Positions 8,097-18,554 are shown, counted from the first letter of the stretch. The stretch: 50,668 bases of DNA from Paracoccaceae bacterium (GCA_030148005.1 JASBUI010000010.1:1-50668); one strand, 5' to 3'. The notes: a model not told the origin generated them from the letters alone. A program made the numbers and translations.

Positions 8097-9931
8097 GTGC
8101 GCCCAAACAACCGTTCGATGTCGGATAGTTTCAGTTCGACATAGGTGGGGCGGCCATGGTTGCACTGGCCCGAATGGGGCGTCGCCTCCATCTCGCGCAA
8201 AAGCGCATTCATTTCTTCGGCGCGCATCTGCCTTCCCGAGCGAATTGATCCGTGACAGGCAACGCGGCTTAGAACAGCCTCTATCCGGTCTTTGACGCTT
8301 TGGCTTTCGCCCAAGTCGTCTAGTTCATCCAATATGTCGGTGATCATGCCCGCGGCATCGACCACGCCAAGGATCGCCGGTGTTTCACGAACGGCAATTG
8401 CGCCGCCGCCGAAGGGTTCGATCACCAGCCCGATTTCAAGAAGCATCTGGGATACGTCCATCAGACGCGCCACGTCCTCTTGCGACAACTCGACGATCTC
8501 GGGGATCAGAAGAGCCTGCGATGCGACACCGTTCTGCGCCATCTGAGATTTCAGTTTCTCATAGACCAGACGTTCATGCGCTGCGTGCTGATCAACGATG
8601 ACAACGCCATCCGCCGTCTGCGCGATGATATAGTTCTGGTGCACTTGCGCGCGGGCAGCGCCAAGTGGCGCGGATTGAGGATCGGGCGCGGGACCAGAGC
8701 CGGGATCGCTTTGCGCCAGTTCTGTGATCGGCGGCTCATAGCGGGCCGAGACGGGGGCGGTTTCGGCAAAGCCGGCTGTCTGGGCCGGCCGGCGGTCCAT
8801 CTGGTAGACATGCGGCGCGGCGCCCACCGGTTCGGGGCGAAAGGCGCCAAGCGTTGCACCGGCAACGGTCGTGGATGCGCGGTGCCCTGCATCGGCCAGC
8901 GCATGGCGCAGGCCCGAAACGATCAGCCCGCGCACGACGCCCGGTTCGCGAAAACGAACCTCGGCCTTGGCGGGGTGAACGTTGACGTCCACGCGCGTCG
9001 GGTCGCAGTCGATGAAAAGCGCGGCAGCAGGGTGGCGATCACGCGACAGAAAGTCAGAGTAGGCGCCGCGGAGCGCGCCCAGCAAAAGTTTGTCCCGAAC
9101 CGGCCGGCCGTTCACGAAGAGGAACTGGGCGGTCGCCGATCCGCGCGAATAGGTTGGCAGCGCCGCGTATCCGGTCAGGTGCAGCCCTTCGCGTTCGGCA
9201 TCGATCGCCAAAGCGTTCTCGGCAAACTCTTTGCCCAGAATACTTGCAAGGCGGCCGTGAAGGGCGTCGAAAAGATCGCCGGATTCGGCGTCGGCCCGCA
9301 GCACGATGCGCCCGTCCCGGCCATCCGAAACATCGCGCAGCGTAAAGCTCACGAATGGTTCGGCCATCGCAAGGCGTTTGACCACGTCCGCTATCGCCTG
9401 AGCCTCGGCGCGATCGGTGCGCAGGAACTTCAGCCGCGCAGGCGTGGCATGAAAAATTTCGCGCAGTTCAACGACCGTGCCCTGATTCAACGCAGCAGGG
9501 GTGACAGCACCCATCCGGCCGCCACTGACGTCGATCCGAAAGGCAGGCTCACCCTCGATCCGCGAGGTGATCGAAAGATTTCCGACCGCACCCAGAGATG
9601 GAAGCGCCTCGCCGCGAAACCCGAAGGTATGGATGTTCAAAAGGTCATGGCCGTCAATTTTGGAGGTCGCATGACGGGACAGGGCAAGCGCCAGTTCGGA
9701 CTGCGGGATGCCGCATCCATCGTCGGTGACCCGCAAAAGCGTCTTGCCACCATCGCCATAGGCCACTTCGATCCGCCGGGCGCCTGCATCCAGCGCGTTC
9801 TCGATCAGTTCCTTGACCGCCGAGGCAGGCCGCTCAATCACTTCACCAGCCGCGATCCGGTTGATCGCGGCATCATCCAATTGGCGGATTACCGGGCGAT
9901 TTTCGCCTATCTTGCGGTTTGATGCTGGCAT
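8093..9931 (-). CDS. mutL: DNA mismatch repair protein MutL
   Basis: A 612-residue MutL. The GHKL ATPase domain shows [14 protein letters not shown] and GFRGEALPS near the N-terminus. The C-terminal domain carries the metal endonuclease motif DQHA-x2-E-x4-E ([14 protein letters not shown]), a conserved CHGSIRSG element and GQCNHGRPT, a variant of the usual C-P-H-G-R-P site. This is the nicking MutL type used by bacteria without MutH, so the protein should itself nick the discontinuous strand after MutS recognises a mismatch. The linker is long and proline-rich. The gene lies between the M16 peptidases (68-bp gap) and rmuC (4-base overlap) on the same strand. Confidence 0.96.
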   Translation of the reverse strand: MPASNRKIGENRPVIRQLDDAAINRIAAGEVIERPASAVKELIENALDAGARRIEVAYGDGGKTLLRVTDDGCGIPQSELALALSRHATSKIDGHDLLNIHTFGFRGEALPSLGAVGNLSITSRIEGEPAFRIDVSGGRMGAVTPAALNQGTVVELREIFHATPARLKFLRTDRAEAQAIADVVKRLAMAEPFVSFTLRDVSDGRDGRIVLRADAESGDLFDALHGRLASILGKEFAENALAIDAEREGLHLTGYAALPTYSRGSATAQFLFVNGRPVRDKLLLGALRGAYSDFLSRDRHPAAALFIDCDPTRVDVNVHPAKAEVRFREPGVVRGLIVSGLRHALADAGHRASTTVAGATLGAFRPEPVGAAPHVYQMDRRPAQTAGFAETAPVSARYEPPITELAQSDPGSGPAPDPQSAPLGAARAQVHQNYIIAQTADGVVIVDQHAAHERLVYEKLKSQMAQNGVASQALLIPEIVELSQEDVARLMDVSQMLLEIGLVIEPFGGGAIAVRETPAILGVVDAAGMITDILDELDDLGESQSVKDRIEAVLSRVACHGSIRSGRQMRAEEMNALLREMEATPHSGQCNHGRPTYVELKLSDIERLFGRT

Positions 9932-9999
9932 AGGGCGATATCTAGCACGTTCAGGTGCGATTCTACCAATGGATTGTCATCGCCCGCCGATGGCGCTTT

Positions 10000-11310
10000 C
10001 TAGTTTGAGGGTTCAAGGCCCTTGGGCTGGCCGACCACCACGAAACGCAGGTCCTGAGGCCTGAGAATGCGGGCGGCGACGCGATTGATCTCTTCCAGCG
10101 TCACGGCGTTGATCCGATCATTGCGCGTGGCGATATAGTCGATCGGAAGGCCCTGCGACTGCATGCCGACCATGATGTCGGCAATCGGTCCGTTACCGTC
10201 AAAGCGAAGTGGATAGGCGCCCGTCAGATAGGTCTTGGCCTGCTCAAGTTCCGTGGCTGTAACGCCCTTGCTTGCGGCGCGCGCCCATTCGTCCCGGATA
10301 ACGTCGATCGCCTGAGCGACGCGATCATTGGCCGATGAAACCTGCCCCATGTAAAGCTCTCCCAGATCCATCGGGACGAGGTAGGAATAGACGCCATAAG
10401 TCAGCCCGCGTTTTTCGCGCACCTCGTTCATCAGGCGCGAGGAAAAGTTCGACCCGCCCAGTATCTGGTTGAGGATATAGGCGGCGAAAAAATCCGGGTC
10501 GTCGCGTGTTATCCCTTCGTGCCCGAAAACGACCACCGATTGCGGCGTGTCGAACGGAATGACGGTAACGCCCCCGGTCAGTTGATACTTGGCGTGTTCG
10601 ATCATCGGCGCCCCGGTTTGCGGCAAACCGGCAAAAAGGTCATCCAGAAGCGATGACAGTTCGGCCGCGGTAATGTCACCGACAGCGCCGACATAAAGCC
10701 GGTCACGGGCGAAAGCGCCCCGGTACGCGGCCAGGATGTCGTCGCGGGTGATCGAGGCGACTGATTCCAGCGCTCCCTTGCGCGAAGACCCATAGGGGTG
10801 ATCCCCAAAGGCGGCCTTGTCAAAGGCTCGGTTCGCGATTTCCTTGGGGTCGGTCAGATCGGACTTGATGCCAGAAAGGACCTGTTCGCGCACACGTTCG
10901 ATCGCATCCTGGTCAAAGCGCGGATTGGTGATTGCCGTGCGCAAAAGTTCAACCGCCTGATCACGGTTCTCGGTCAGGAACTTGGCCGAGATCGCGACAG
11001 AATCGTTGTAGGCGCTAAAGCTGTAGCTGGCCGCCAGCGATTCCTGCGCCGTTGCAAAGGCGCGCGCATCCATGTCGCCGGCGCCTTCCTCTATCAGCCC
11101 CATCATAAGGTTGGTAACGCCGCGCTTGCCCGGTGCATCAAGGTTTGTGCCGCCTTTGAAACGTATTTCAAGCGATACAAAGGGGATCGAATGTTCCTCG
11201 ACAAGCCATGCGTCAACGCCTTTGGGCGAAACCACGTCCTGAATTTTGATTTCTGCCTGCAGGGGCGAGGCAAGGATCAGGGCCGTCAGAAGAGTAAGAA
11301 TGCGGGTCAT
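10000..11310 (-). CDS. M16 family peptidase-like partner without the zinc motif
   Basis: A 436-residue insulinase/processing-peptidase (M16) homologue with a signal peptide (MTRILTLLTALILASPLQA). Where active members have HxxEH, this one reads N67-L-M-M-G71 in a context (GVTNLMMGLIEEGAGD) otherwise matching the family, so it should not bind catalytic zinc. It keeps the C-terminal R/Y element (EVREKRGLTYGVYSY) used for substrate binding. Such proteins pair with an active M16 subunit; the active one is encoded immediately upstream, and the two genes overlap by ATGA (11307-11310), which also fixes this start. Location is probably periplasmic. Confidence 0.9.
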   Translation of the reverse strand: MTRILTLLTALILASPLQAEIKIQDVVSPKGVDAWLVEEHSIPFVSLEIRFKGGTNLDAPGKRGVTNLMMGLIEEGAGDMDARAFATAQESLAASYSFSAYNDSVAISAKFLTENRDQAVELLRTAITNPRFDQDAIERVREQVLSGIKSDLTDPKEIANRAFDKAAFGDHPYGSSRKGALESVASITRDDILAAYRGAFARDRLYVGAVGDITAAELSSLLDDLFAGLPQTGAPMIEHAKYQLTGGVTVIPFDTPQSVVVFGHEGITRDDPDFFAAYILNQILGGSNFSSRLMNEVREKRGLTYGVYSYLVPMDLGELYMGQVSSANDRVAQAIDVIRDEWARAASKGVTATELEQAKTYLTGAYPLRFDGNGPIADIMVGMQSQGLPIDYIATRNDRINAVTLEEINRVAARILRPQDLRFVVVGQPKGLEPSN

Positions 11311-12653
11311 TGGGAAACGGCCTCCTGAGCGGCGGGGTTTGTCAGCCATCCTGTGACCGCGCGGTCCTTGTTGAACACCTCACGCGCGGCGGTCAGAACG
11401 TCCTCTTCTGTCACAGCCTGAAGCCTTTCGGGCCAGTCGCGGACATCCTGAACGGTCAGCCCCGTGGCAAGCGCCGATCCGTATTTCTGGGCCTGCGACT
11501 GAACGTTGTCTTCGCCGTAGATACGCGAGGCGCGCAATTGCATCTTGATGCGTTCGAATTGAACCTTGTCGACGCCGCCTGCGATGAACTGTTGAACCGC
11601 CTCATCGAGCGCCGCTTCAGCTTCGGTCAGGGTGACGCCCGGCGCTGGGACAATGACAAGGCCAAAGGTCGTGTCATCGGTGGAAAGCGGGTTGTAGAAG
11701 GCCGAGGCATATAGCGCCTTTTTCTGCTCGAACTGAAGCTTCTGACCCAGAACTGAGGTTGCGGGGTTTCCGCCCAAAAGTTCGGACAGCATCATCAATG
11801 CCGCTGCCTTGTCCTGATCGCCGGGGTCTCTTTCGGGCGCAAGGTAGGTGCGGATCACGTAAGGCTGGGCAATCTTTTCATCGCTCAGGGTCATGCGGCG
11901 TTCGGCCAGTTGCGGCGGCTCTTGCGGGCGTGCCCGTTCTGGCAGATCGGGATTGGCGGGAATGACGCCGTAGTATTTTTTGGCCAATGCCTTGACCTGA
12001 TCGGGCTGCACGTCTCCGGCAACAACGAGAATGGCGTCATTGGGCGCATAGAAGGTCTTATAAAAGGACATCGCATCCTGAAGCGACAGCTTCGATGCTT
12101 CCTGACGCCAGCCGATGATCGGAATGCCATAGGGGTGGTTGAGATACTGTGCGGCGCGGCGCTGTTCGCCAAAAAGGGCGCCCGGGTCGCTGTCGGTGCG
12201 CTGGGCGCGTTCTTCAAGGATGACATCGCGCTCTGTCTTGACGTCGCCTTCTGTCAGCCGAAGGTTGACCATGCGATCGGATTCCATGCGCATCATCAGC
12301 TCAAGCCTGTCGGCTGCCACGCGCTGAAAGTAACCGGTATAGTCCCATGACGTGAATGCGTTGTCTGTTCCGCCATTTGCGGCAACGACATCGGAAAGCT
12401 CACCCGGGGCCAGAACATCGGTGCCTTTGAACAACAGATGCTCAAGGAAATGGGCGATGCCCGATTTTCCCGGCGGCTCATCGGCCGCGCCAACCTTGTA
12501 CCAGACCATGTGGACGACGACCGGGGCGCGATGATCTTCGATCACCACCACCTGCATACCGTTATCCAGCTTGAAACTTGTAACCGCCTGTTCGGCAAAC
12601 GCCGCGCCCGCAAAGGCAAGCAGCGAGAAAGCAAAAGCCAGAATTCGGTTCAT
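11307..12653 (-). CDS. M16 family zinc metallopeptidase, catalytic subunit
   Basis: A 448-residue M16 peptidase with a signal peptide (MNRILAFAFSLLAFAGAAFA). The inverted zinc motif is H68-F-L-E71-H72 (SGIAHFLEHLLFKGT), and the third ligand glutamate lies about 76 residues on, in ERDVILEERAQR. Both halves of the family fold are present at full length. It should cleave peptides in the periplasm as a heterodimer with the zinc-less homologue encoded downstream. Physiological substrates are unknown. It follows bamF after 88 bp. Confidence 0.92.
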   Translation of the reverse strand: MNRILAFAFSLLAFAGAAFAEQAVTSFKLDNGMQVVVIEDHRAPVVVHMVWYKVGAADEPPGKSGIAHFLEHLLFKGTDVLAPGELSDVVAANGGTDNAFTSWDYTGYFQRVAADRLELMMRMESDRMVNLRLTEGDVKTERDVILEERAQRTDSDPGALFGEQRRAAQYLNHPYGIPIIGWRQEASKLSLQDAMSFYKTFYAPNDAILVVAGDVQPDQVKALAKKYYGVIPANPDLPERARPQEPPQLAERRMTLSDEKIAQPYVIRTYLAPERDPGDQDKAAALMMLSELLGGNPATSVLGQKLQFEQKKALYASAFYNPLSTDDTTFGLVIVPAPGVTLTEAEAALDEAVQQFIAGGVDKVQFERIKMQLRASRIYGEDNVQSQAQKYGSALATGLTVQDVRDWPERLQAVTEEDVLTAAREVFNKDRAVTGWLTNPAAQEAVSQ

Positions 12654-12741
12654 TGGGCAATTCTCCGGTTGTTGTCGCCGATACCTACGCCGACTTTATG
12701 CGGGATCAAGCCCTTGCACGCCCTTGTGAGCGTAATTTGGG

Positions 12742-13278
12742 TTACTCGCCGGGCACTCTTGGCGGCGCGGAAGGCGTGCGCGCACCCGCGCGGCGCCATC
12801 TGGCAAGCTCACGATGCTGATCGAGAGAGTAGATCCGGTAGGATTCGAAGTAGACGTTAACTTTGGCCAGACGCTCTAGCAGTTTGCCGTTGTTGCGGCG
12901 ACGAAACTCAAGATCTTCCTTGGCAAGCTGATCGCGGATGTTGCCCGCAACGCCATAGCGGCCCGCATAGTTGATCAGCCCCTGATCGCCTGCGCGAATA
13001 CCCGTTGCGCCAAGCGCCGATGGCTTGCCACCAAGCGCCGCAACAGCATCTGCATCCGGTGTCGGATCGGTGATGTTGGAACCACCCGGCGTTGGCGTGG
13101 GCAACTCGGCGTAAGACGCAGGTGCCTGCAAAGGCTTTGTCGGAAGGATCGCAAATTCGTCCGGGCCGGTCTTGCTATTGGGAAAATTGAGCAGTTTCGG
13201 CTCTTCCCGCGAGCTACAGGCGGCCACGAAGGAAACAAGGATGCCAAGGGCAATGTATTTGCCAACCCGCATCTGCAT
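12742..13278 (-). CDS. bamF: DUF3035 lipoprotein, BamF-type beta-barrel assembly subunit
   Basis: A 178-residue lipoprotein precursor: a short hydrophobic signal followed by the lipobox V-A-A-C, then a low-complexity, proline-rich region (ELPTPTPGGSN) and a charged C-terminal helix. The length, lipobox and PxxFA motif (PDEFAILPTKPL) match DUF3035, known in alphaproteobacteria as BamF, a subunit of the outer-membrane BAM complex. I start at the ATG 13278 because GGGAG lies 8 bases upstream; another ATG two codons later (13272) and a GTG at 13296 are possible. It is 65 bp after lspA, which makes the peptidase that processes lipoproteins like this one. Confidence 0.85.
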   Translation of the reverse strand: MQMRVGKYIALGILVSFVAACSSREEPKLLNFPNSKTGPDEFAILPTKPLQAPASYAELPTPTPGGSNITDPTPDADAVAALGGKPSALGATGIRAGDQGLINYAGRYGVAGNIRDQLAKEDLEFRRRNNGKLLERLAKVNVYFESYRIYSLDQHRELARWRRAGARTPSAPPRVPGE

Positions 13279-13343
13279 GAACGTCTCCCTCACCAATCTC
13301 TGGATTTGTTTAGCTGAACCTTACGGGTTCGTCACGGGGTGAT

Positions 13344-13838
13344 CTACCCGGTTTTTCCTTTTGCAGGCGGCTGTTTGTCTTTGCCGCCCGTAAAGATGAC
13401 CAATCCGATCGCCCCGACAAAGATCGCGATGTCGGCGACATTGAAGACATAAGGGTTTTCGATCCCGCAGCAGGACATGTTCAAAAAGTCGGCAACCGCG
13501 CCGTAATACAGCCGGTCAACGATGTTGCCCAGCGCCCCGCCGATCAGAATACCGCCAAAGATGTTGGCCAGCCGGTTGCCCTGTTCGGTGCGAACCCACC
13601 AGACAACAAGGCCCGAGATCGCAATCGCAACGACGATCAGGGTCCAGCGCGTCAACTCGCCTGCCCCGGCAAAGAGACCAAAGTTGATGCCTTGGTTCCA
13701 TGCCATGCGAAAGGTGATGTAGGGCGGCCAAAGATCAATCGATCCCCGGCTCAGCAAGTCCATTTGCTGAACGACCAGCCACTTCAGGATCTGGTCCAGC
13801 AGAAAGATACCTGCCGCGATTTTCCACATAAGCTTCAT
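13344..13838 (-). CDS. lspA: Lipoprotein signal peptidase (signal peptidase II)
   Basis: A 164-residue inner-membrane aspartyl peptidase that removes signal peptides from prolipoproteins. The two catalytic aspartates are in GNIVD108R and FNVAD136, and the N-terminal motif D-Q-x2-K (LLDQILKW) and AWNQGINFG are present. Four hydrophobic segments fit the family topology. It starts two bases after the purH stop, so it is almost certainly cotranscribed with purH, and bamF follows. Confidence 0.96.
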   Translation of the reverse strand: MKLMWKIAAGIFLLDQILKWLVVQQMDLLSRGSIDLWPPYITFRMAWNQGINFGLFAGAGELTRWTLIVVAIAISGLVVWWVRTEQGNRLANIFGGILIGGALGNIVDRLYYGAVADFLNMSCCGIENPYVFNVADIAIFVGAIGLVIFTGGKDKQPPAKGKTG

Positions 13839-13840
13839 CG

Positions 13841-15430
13841 TCAGTGCCTGAAATGGCGCATGCCGGTCAGGACAACCGCCAAGCCTGCTTCGTCTGCCGC
13901 GGCGATAACCTCATCGTCGCGCATCGACCCACCGGGGTGAATGACCGCCGTTGCGCCTGCTTCGGCCGCCGTCAAAAGCCCGTCGGCAAAGGGAAAGAAT
14001 GCATCAGATGCCACGACAGAACCTTGTGTCAGAGGCTCTGAAAGGCCCAGAGCCTCGGCCATGTCGCGCGCCTTTAGCGCGGCGATACGGGTGGAATCGA
14101 CCCGGCTCATCTGGCCAGCGCCGACGCCGACGGTTGCGCCGTCCTTGGCGTAGATGATGGCATTGGATTTCACGTGTTTCGCGACTTTCCACGCAAAGAG
14201 AAGATCGGCCATTTCCTTGTCACTTGGCGCGCGTTTTGTCACGACCTTCAGATCGCTGAGATCAACGCGGCCATTGTCGCGGTCCTGCACCAGCATGCCG
14301 CCCGAAACCTGCCGGTAGGTCAGCGACGCCGTGGTCGGGTCAGGCAGACCCGCCGTCGTCAAAAGGCGCAGGTTCTTTTTCTTTTGAAACCACTCGGCAG
14401 CTTCTGGCGTGGCGTCGGGGGCGATGACCACTTCTGTGAAAATCTCGGTGATGAGGCGCGCGGTTTCTTCGTCAAGTGTTTGGTTCAAAGCGATAATTCC
14501 GCCAAAAGCCGACACCCGGTCACAGTCGAACGCGCGCTGGTAAGCCGCGGCAAGGCTGTCGCCGGTGGCAACTCCGCATGGGTTTGCGTGTTTGACGATA
14601 ACGCAGGCCGGACCGTTCTTTGGGTCAAACTCGGCCACGGCTTCAAATGCTGCGTCCGTGTCGTTGATGTTGTTGTAGGACAGCTCTTTGCCCTGATGCT
14701 GGCGCGCGGTGGCAACGCCGGGGCGCGCCGTGCCGTCGGTATAGAACGCGGCCTGTTGATGCGGGTTCTCACCATAGCGAAGCGTTTGTGAAAGCGATCC
14801 GGCAAAGACCCGGCGGCGCGGCGTTGACTGGCCAATGGCATCCGCCATCCACGCCGAAACAGCCGCATCGTAGGCACCGGTGCGGGCATAGGCAGTCAGC
14901 GCCAGTTGCTGGCGGAACGCATAGCTGGTTGCGCCATCGTTCTGTGCCAGCTCGGCGATCAGGGCGTCATAATCCTGAGTGTCCACGACCGTTGTCACGA
15001 AACCATGGTTCTTGGCCGCGGCGCGGATCATCGCGGGGCCGCCTATGTCGATGTTTTCAATCGCGGTGGCATAGTCCGCGCCGCCAGCGACCGCATTTTC
15101 GAACGGGTAAAGGTTGACGACCAGCAGGTCGATGGCGCCGATCCCATGTTCCTGCATTGCCGCAAGATGCTGATCGTTGTCGCGAAGCGCCAAAAGGCCA
15201 CCGTGCACCTTTGGGTGCAGCGTTTTCACGCGCCCGTCCATCATCTCGGGAAAGCCGGTCACTTCCGAAACATCGGTGACCTTCAACCCGGCATCGCGCA
15301 TTGCCTTGGCAGAACCACCGGTCGACAAAAGCTCGACCCCGCGGCCAGCCAATTCTCGGGCAAGTTCAATCAGACCGCTTTTGTCAGAGACGGACAAAAG
15401 CGCGCGGCGAAGTGGGACGAGGTCGGTCAT
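13841..15430 (-). CDS. purH: Bifunctional AICAR formyltransferase/IMP cyclohydrolase
   Basis: A 529-residue PurH that catalyses the last two steps of IMP synthesis. The N-terminal cyclohydrolase domain shows [24 protein letters not shown] and [15 protein letters not shown]. The C-terminal formyltransferase domain has the catalytic K-H pair in [14 protein letters not shown] and ends with [17 protein letters not shown] 15430 is preceded by AAGGAAAAA. The neighbouring heparinase-like and rsmB genes upstream are a common arrangement in Rhodobacteraceae, without an obvious shared pathway. Confidence 0.97.
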   Translation of the reverse strand: MTDLVPLRRALLSVSDKSGLIELARELAGRGVELLSTGGSAKAMRDAGLKVTDVSEVTGFPEMMDGRVKTLHPKVHGGLLALRDNDQHLAAMQEHGIGAIDLLVVNLYPFENAVAGGADYATAIENIDIGGPAMIRAAAKNHGFVTTVVDTQDYDALIAELAQNDGATSYAFRQQLALTAYARTGAYDAAVSAWMADAIGQSTPRRRVFAGSLSQTLRYGENPHQQAAFYTDGTARPGVATARQHQGKELSYNNINDTDAAFEAVAEFDPKNGPACVIVKHANPCGVATGDSLAAAYQRAFDCDRVSAFGGIIALNQTLDEETARLITEIFTEVVIAPDATPEAAEWFQKKKNLRLLTTAGLPDPTTASLTYRQVSGGMLVQDRDNGRVDLSDLKVVTKRAPSDKEMADLLFAWKVAKHVKSNAIIYAKDGATVGVGAGQMSRVDSTRIAALKARDMAEALGLSEPLTQGSVVASDAFFPFADGLLTAAEAGATAVIHPGGSMRDDEVIAAADEAGLAVVLTGMRHFRH

Positions 15431-15453
15431 TTAGAAGTTTTTCCTTGCGTAGT

Positions 15454-17196
15454 TCAGCGCGGGTGGCTGTCGCGCTCGAGGTCACGAATGTTCATCGGCG
15501 TGTCCTGAGCCTTGGCCAAGGACCACCTTACGCGCGTGGCATACTCTATCGCGCGGCCAGACAAAACGATCTGCTTCGTCGCACGTGGCTTTAGGCGCCC
15601 TTTTTCAAGGTAGACAGAGTTCTGAAGCGACAAACGGCCAACGCCATCATGGCGAAACACCCATATTTCGCCGCTTTTCAAGGCAATCGAAATTGCGGCG
15701 CCGCCCATGTCCACCTGAGCTTCGACATCGGGGTGCAGGTGAAAGCGCACGGAAAAGGGCAGACCCTGAAGGCGCACCTGATCCATCATGTAGTCAAAGC
15801 GGATCTTGTCTTCGTCGGTAAGGGTGGCAACGGTGTCTTCGCCCGTCAGGCTGCGCCCGTCGAAAGCCAGATCAAGCTGGCGGATATGCGTCAGGCCGTG
15901 CGTCAGAAGAAACCCGTCGTGCCCGGCCTGAAGGCTTACGCCGTCCTGCCCCGCCGTCTGCTGGATGCGCACACGTTTGGGCACATCGACCAAAAGTTCG
16001 GTGTTGCGCCCAGCGCCGAAGTTTCGGGTTCCAAGGCGCGATGATGAAAACCCGTCCATACCAAGGGTAGAGTGTGACGGGGTTGCGCGCCCGGCGCGGC
16101 GCCATTCAGCGCCAAAACTTTCGCCGGAGCCGCAGTTGACGACAACCGGGCGCCGGCCAGAGGTCAGTTCAAAAGCCAATGTCGAGGCATGGGCATTGTA
16201 TGAGGCGGCGCCACTGGGCGGCGCTGCGGCGTCGACGATGACGCTTGTTCGGCCTGCGGACAGGCGGGCATAGCCCATGGAAAGCCCGGTATTGGCGGTT
16301 GCGCGCACGCCCGAAGAGGCAAGCGCGTTGTCCAGTTGCCCTTCGGGGCCGCGGCCGCCGCCGTGAAACCGGGCCAGACCACCGTCGCTATGACGCAGCG
16401 CCCGCAAGGTCGGCGCAATTCGCTCTATGGCAAGCAGATGCTCACGCTGGGCCAGATACCCGGCATCGGCCAAGGCAGAGGCGGCCCAATTCAGCAGGGT
16501 GAAGACCTCTAAAAGTTCTTCGGGATTTCGCGTAGGAATGCCGCCCTCGGCGTCAATGCGCTCACCGCAATCGCGCGACAATGCCCGGGTGGCGGGCGTG
16601 ACGTGCCGCTCCATCCCGGTCAGGGCAAGCCCCGCATAGATCATGCCTGTCAACGACTCAAACCGTGGAAGCCCGGGCGCCGAAACCTTCCATCTGCGGC
16701 TTAGAAAGTTCGTTTGTTGTGCAAGCGAGCGAAAATATGCGGCCGACACGTCGCGATCCTGACCGTTCAGCAGGAAAAGCGCGTGGTTTATCCAGCGGGT
16801 TAGCCGCCTGCCGGTGATGTCCGGGCTCCACCCCGGGCCAGCGCCGCGTCCGAACTTATCCATCCATCCCGATAACCATGCCTGCGCCAGTTGCCGCGCG
16901 GCAAGATCGCCGACCGCTGCAAGGTCATCCAGCCAGGCAAAGCCGTGCAATGCGGCGTCAAACTCGCGGTCGGGTATTGGGATTTCCCAGATTGAAACGC
17001 CGGGCGCTTCGACCAGATGTCCGGCGAACAGAAAGTTACCGGCCATAAGCTGTTTGCCGCGCGCGAAGGAACCGATCGTGCGCGGTTCCGGCTGTGATAC
17101 GAATCCCGTAGCAGGCGACGCGAACGTGGAAAGTCGCGCGTGAAAGCGGTTCATCCAGCGCGCGCTACGCGCCGACCAGCCCTCCCAGTTTGTCAC
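15454..17196 (-). CDS. Heparinase II/III-like protein
   Basis: A 580-residue protein with an alpha-helical toroid-like N-terminal half and a beta-rich C-terminal half of the heparinase II/III type. Stretches such as DGGLARFHGGGRGPEG, GYARLSAGRTSVIVDAAAPP and AHASTLAFELTSGRRPVVVNCGSG mark the beta-sandwich part. No secretion signal is seen, which is odd for a polysaccharide lyase, and the roseobacter members between rsmB and purH have no known substrate. A role in envelope polysaccharide turnover is only a guess. It lies 23 bp upstream of purH, so the two are probably cotranscribed. Confidence 0.87.
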   Translation of the reverse strand: MTNWEGWSARSARWMNRFHARLSTFASPATGFVSQPEPRTIGSFARGKQLMAGNFLFAGHLVEAPGVSIWEIPIPDREFDAALHGFAWLDDLAAVGDLAARQLAQAWLSGWMDKFGRGAGPGWSPDITGRRLTRWINHALFLLNGQDRDVSAAYFRSLAQQTNFLSRRWKVSAPGLPRFESLTGMIYAGLALTGMERHVTPATRALSRDCGERIDAEGGIPTRNPEELLEVFTLLNWAASALADAGYLAQREHLLAIERIAPTLRALRHSDGGLARFHGGGRGPEGQLDNALASSGVRATANTGLSMGYARLSAGRTSVIVDAAAPPSGAASYNAHASTLAFELTSGRRPVVVNCGSGESFGAEWRRAGRATPSHSTLGMDGFSSSRLGTRNFGAGRNTELLVDVPKRVRIQQTAGQDGVSLQAGHDGFLLTHGLTHIRQLDLAFDGRSLTGEDTVATLTDEDKIRFDYMMDQVRLQGLPFSVRFHLHPDVEAQVDMGGAAISIALKSGEIWVFRHDGVGRLSLQNSVYLEKGRLKPRATKQIVLSGRAIEYATRVRWSLAKAQDTPMNIRDLERDSHPR

Positions 17197-17279
17197 AATC
17201 TGCCTGTCCCTTGGGGAAATTTGCCTGCTGCCGGATCATAGGCGCGGCGAACTAATGTGTCACCGCTGAAAAACACCCC

Positions 17280-18554
17280 TCAGGCGGCTTTGCGCAAAAC
17301 CGCCATGTAAAATCCATCCATCCCGCCCCGATCGGCCCAAAAATCCGGCGTCAGGCGCAGGCCACCACCGGGTTCGCGCCACGCATCGTCGATCCAATCC
17401 ATTTGGGGAACCTCAACCGAAAAGCCCGGCGTGCGTTCCAGAAACGCGGCAACGGGCCGTTCGCCTTCTTCGGGAAGCAATGAGCAGGTGCAAAAGACCA
17501 TCCGCCCGCCCGGTGCCAGCAGCTTCGCGGCCTTGTCCAGAAGGGCCGCCTGAAGCGCAAAAAGATCGCGCAGGCCGCTTCCGTCCTTGGCAAAGGGCAA
17601 GTCCGGGTGACGGCGAATCGTCCCTGTGGCCGAACAGGGCGCATCCAGAAGCACCGCATCGAAGGTTTTGGCCGACGTCCATTCAAGGGCGTCCGCAACC
17701 TGCATGTCCGCCGAAAGCCCGGTTCGCGCCAAATTCTCGGCAACGCGCTGCATCCGCTGGGGCGCGATATCAAGGGCGGTCACCTTTGCGCCCGCCGCTG
17801 CAAGTTGCATGGTTTTGCCGCCCGGCGCGGCACATATGTCCAAAACGCGCTCGCCCGGCCCAGCCGCCAACAGCTTTGCAGGAATGGCCGCCGCTGCGTC
17901 CTGAACCCACCAGTTCCCCGCCTCAAAGCCTGCAAGCCCCGTTAGCTGAACAGAGCCCGAAATGCGCACCGATCCGGTTGGCAATTCCGCGCCGCCCGTT
18001 GCCTTGGCAAGGCTGGCAGCATCCCCATCTTTGGGCGTCAGGTCGGTAACCGCGCCACTTTCGTGTGCCGCCTCAAAGGCGGCGACCCGCTGGGCCCCGT
18101 AGAATTTCAAAAGACGTCCGCGAAGCCATTTAGGCAGCTTCAGGCCCGGCGCATCGGTCCACGCATCAACACCGGCCGTAACCACTTTGCGCAGAACGGC
18201 ATTCACCAGCCCCGCCATTTGCGTGGTCTTGCGGTTGCTGCGCACAAGGTTAACCGCATCGTTGACAACGCCATGCGCCGCCGCCCCATCTACGAAAATC
18301 TCATAACAGGCCAGCCGAAGTGCGTTGCGCACGAAAAGCGGCGGCGGCTTTCTGAGGTGCGGCGCCAAAAGATGGTCAGCGCGCGGGTATGATCGCAGAA
18401 CGCCAAGTGCCAGACGCTGGGCGCGGGCGCGCGAAGCGGGCTGCAACTCGGCCAGTGCCGGATCAAGGATATCCGACAAAAGCTGCCCGTCGTCCATCAC
18501 CGCGCCTAGCAGCTTAAGCGCCGCGCGCCGAGGGGTCTGAGAGTTGTCCGCCAT
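17280..18554 (-). CDS. rsmB: 16S rRNA (cytosine-C5) methyltransferase RsmB
   Basis: A 424-residue RsmB/Fmu protein. The N-terminal NusB-like RNA-binding domain covers about the first 140 residues (RRAALKLLGAVMDDG, LAPHLRK, HGVVNDAVNLVR). The methyltransferase domain has the SAM site ICAAPGGKTMQLA, motif IV DAPCSATGTIRRHPD and motif VI FCTCSLLPEEGE, with the two cysteines used for catalysis and release. It methylates C967 (E. coli numbering) of 16S rRNA. It diverges from the small sdhAF4 gene, with a 68-bp spacer that must hold both promoters. Confidence 0.95.
   Translation of the reverse strand: MADNSQTPRRAALKLLGAVMDDGQLLSDILDPALAELQPASRARAQRLALGVLRSYPRADHLLAPHLRKPPPLFVRNALRLACYEIFVDGAAAHGVVNDAVNLVRSNRKTTQMAGLVNAVLRKVVTAGVDAWTDAPGLKLPKWLRGRLLKFYGAQRVAAFEAAHESGAVTDLTPKDGDAASLAKATGGAELPTGSVRISGSVQLTGLAGFEAGNWWVQDAAAAIPAKLLAAGPGERVLDICAAPGGKTMQLAAAGAKVTALDIAPQRMQRVAENLARTGLSADMQVADALEWTSAKTFDAVLLDAPCSATGTIRRHPDLPFAKDGSGLRDLFALQAALLDKAAKLLAPGGRMVFCTCSLLPEEGERPVAAFLERTPGFSVEVPQMDWIDDAWREPGGGLRLTPDFWADRGGMDGFYMAVLRKAA

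Noticed and set aside
8480..9922. Long plus-strand open frame of 480 codons opposite mutL
   Set aside because: It is the antisense shadow of mutL, whose motifs and starts are clear; the shadow has no family motifs.
17199..17241. TGATCC (minus strand) upstream of the heparinase-like gene as a sigma-E promoter
   Set aside because: Eighteen bases on, the sequence is CCAAG rather than a TAAGA-like -10 element.
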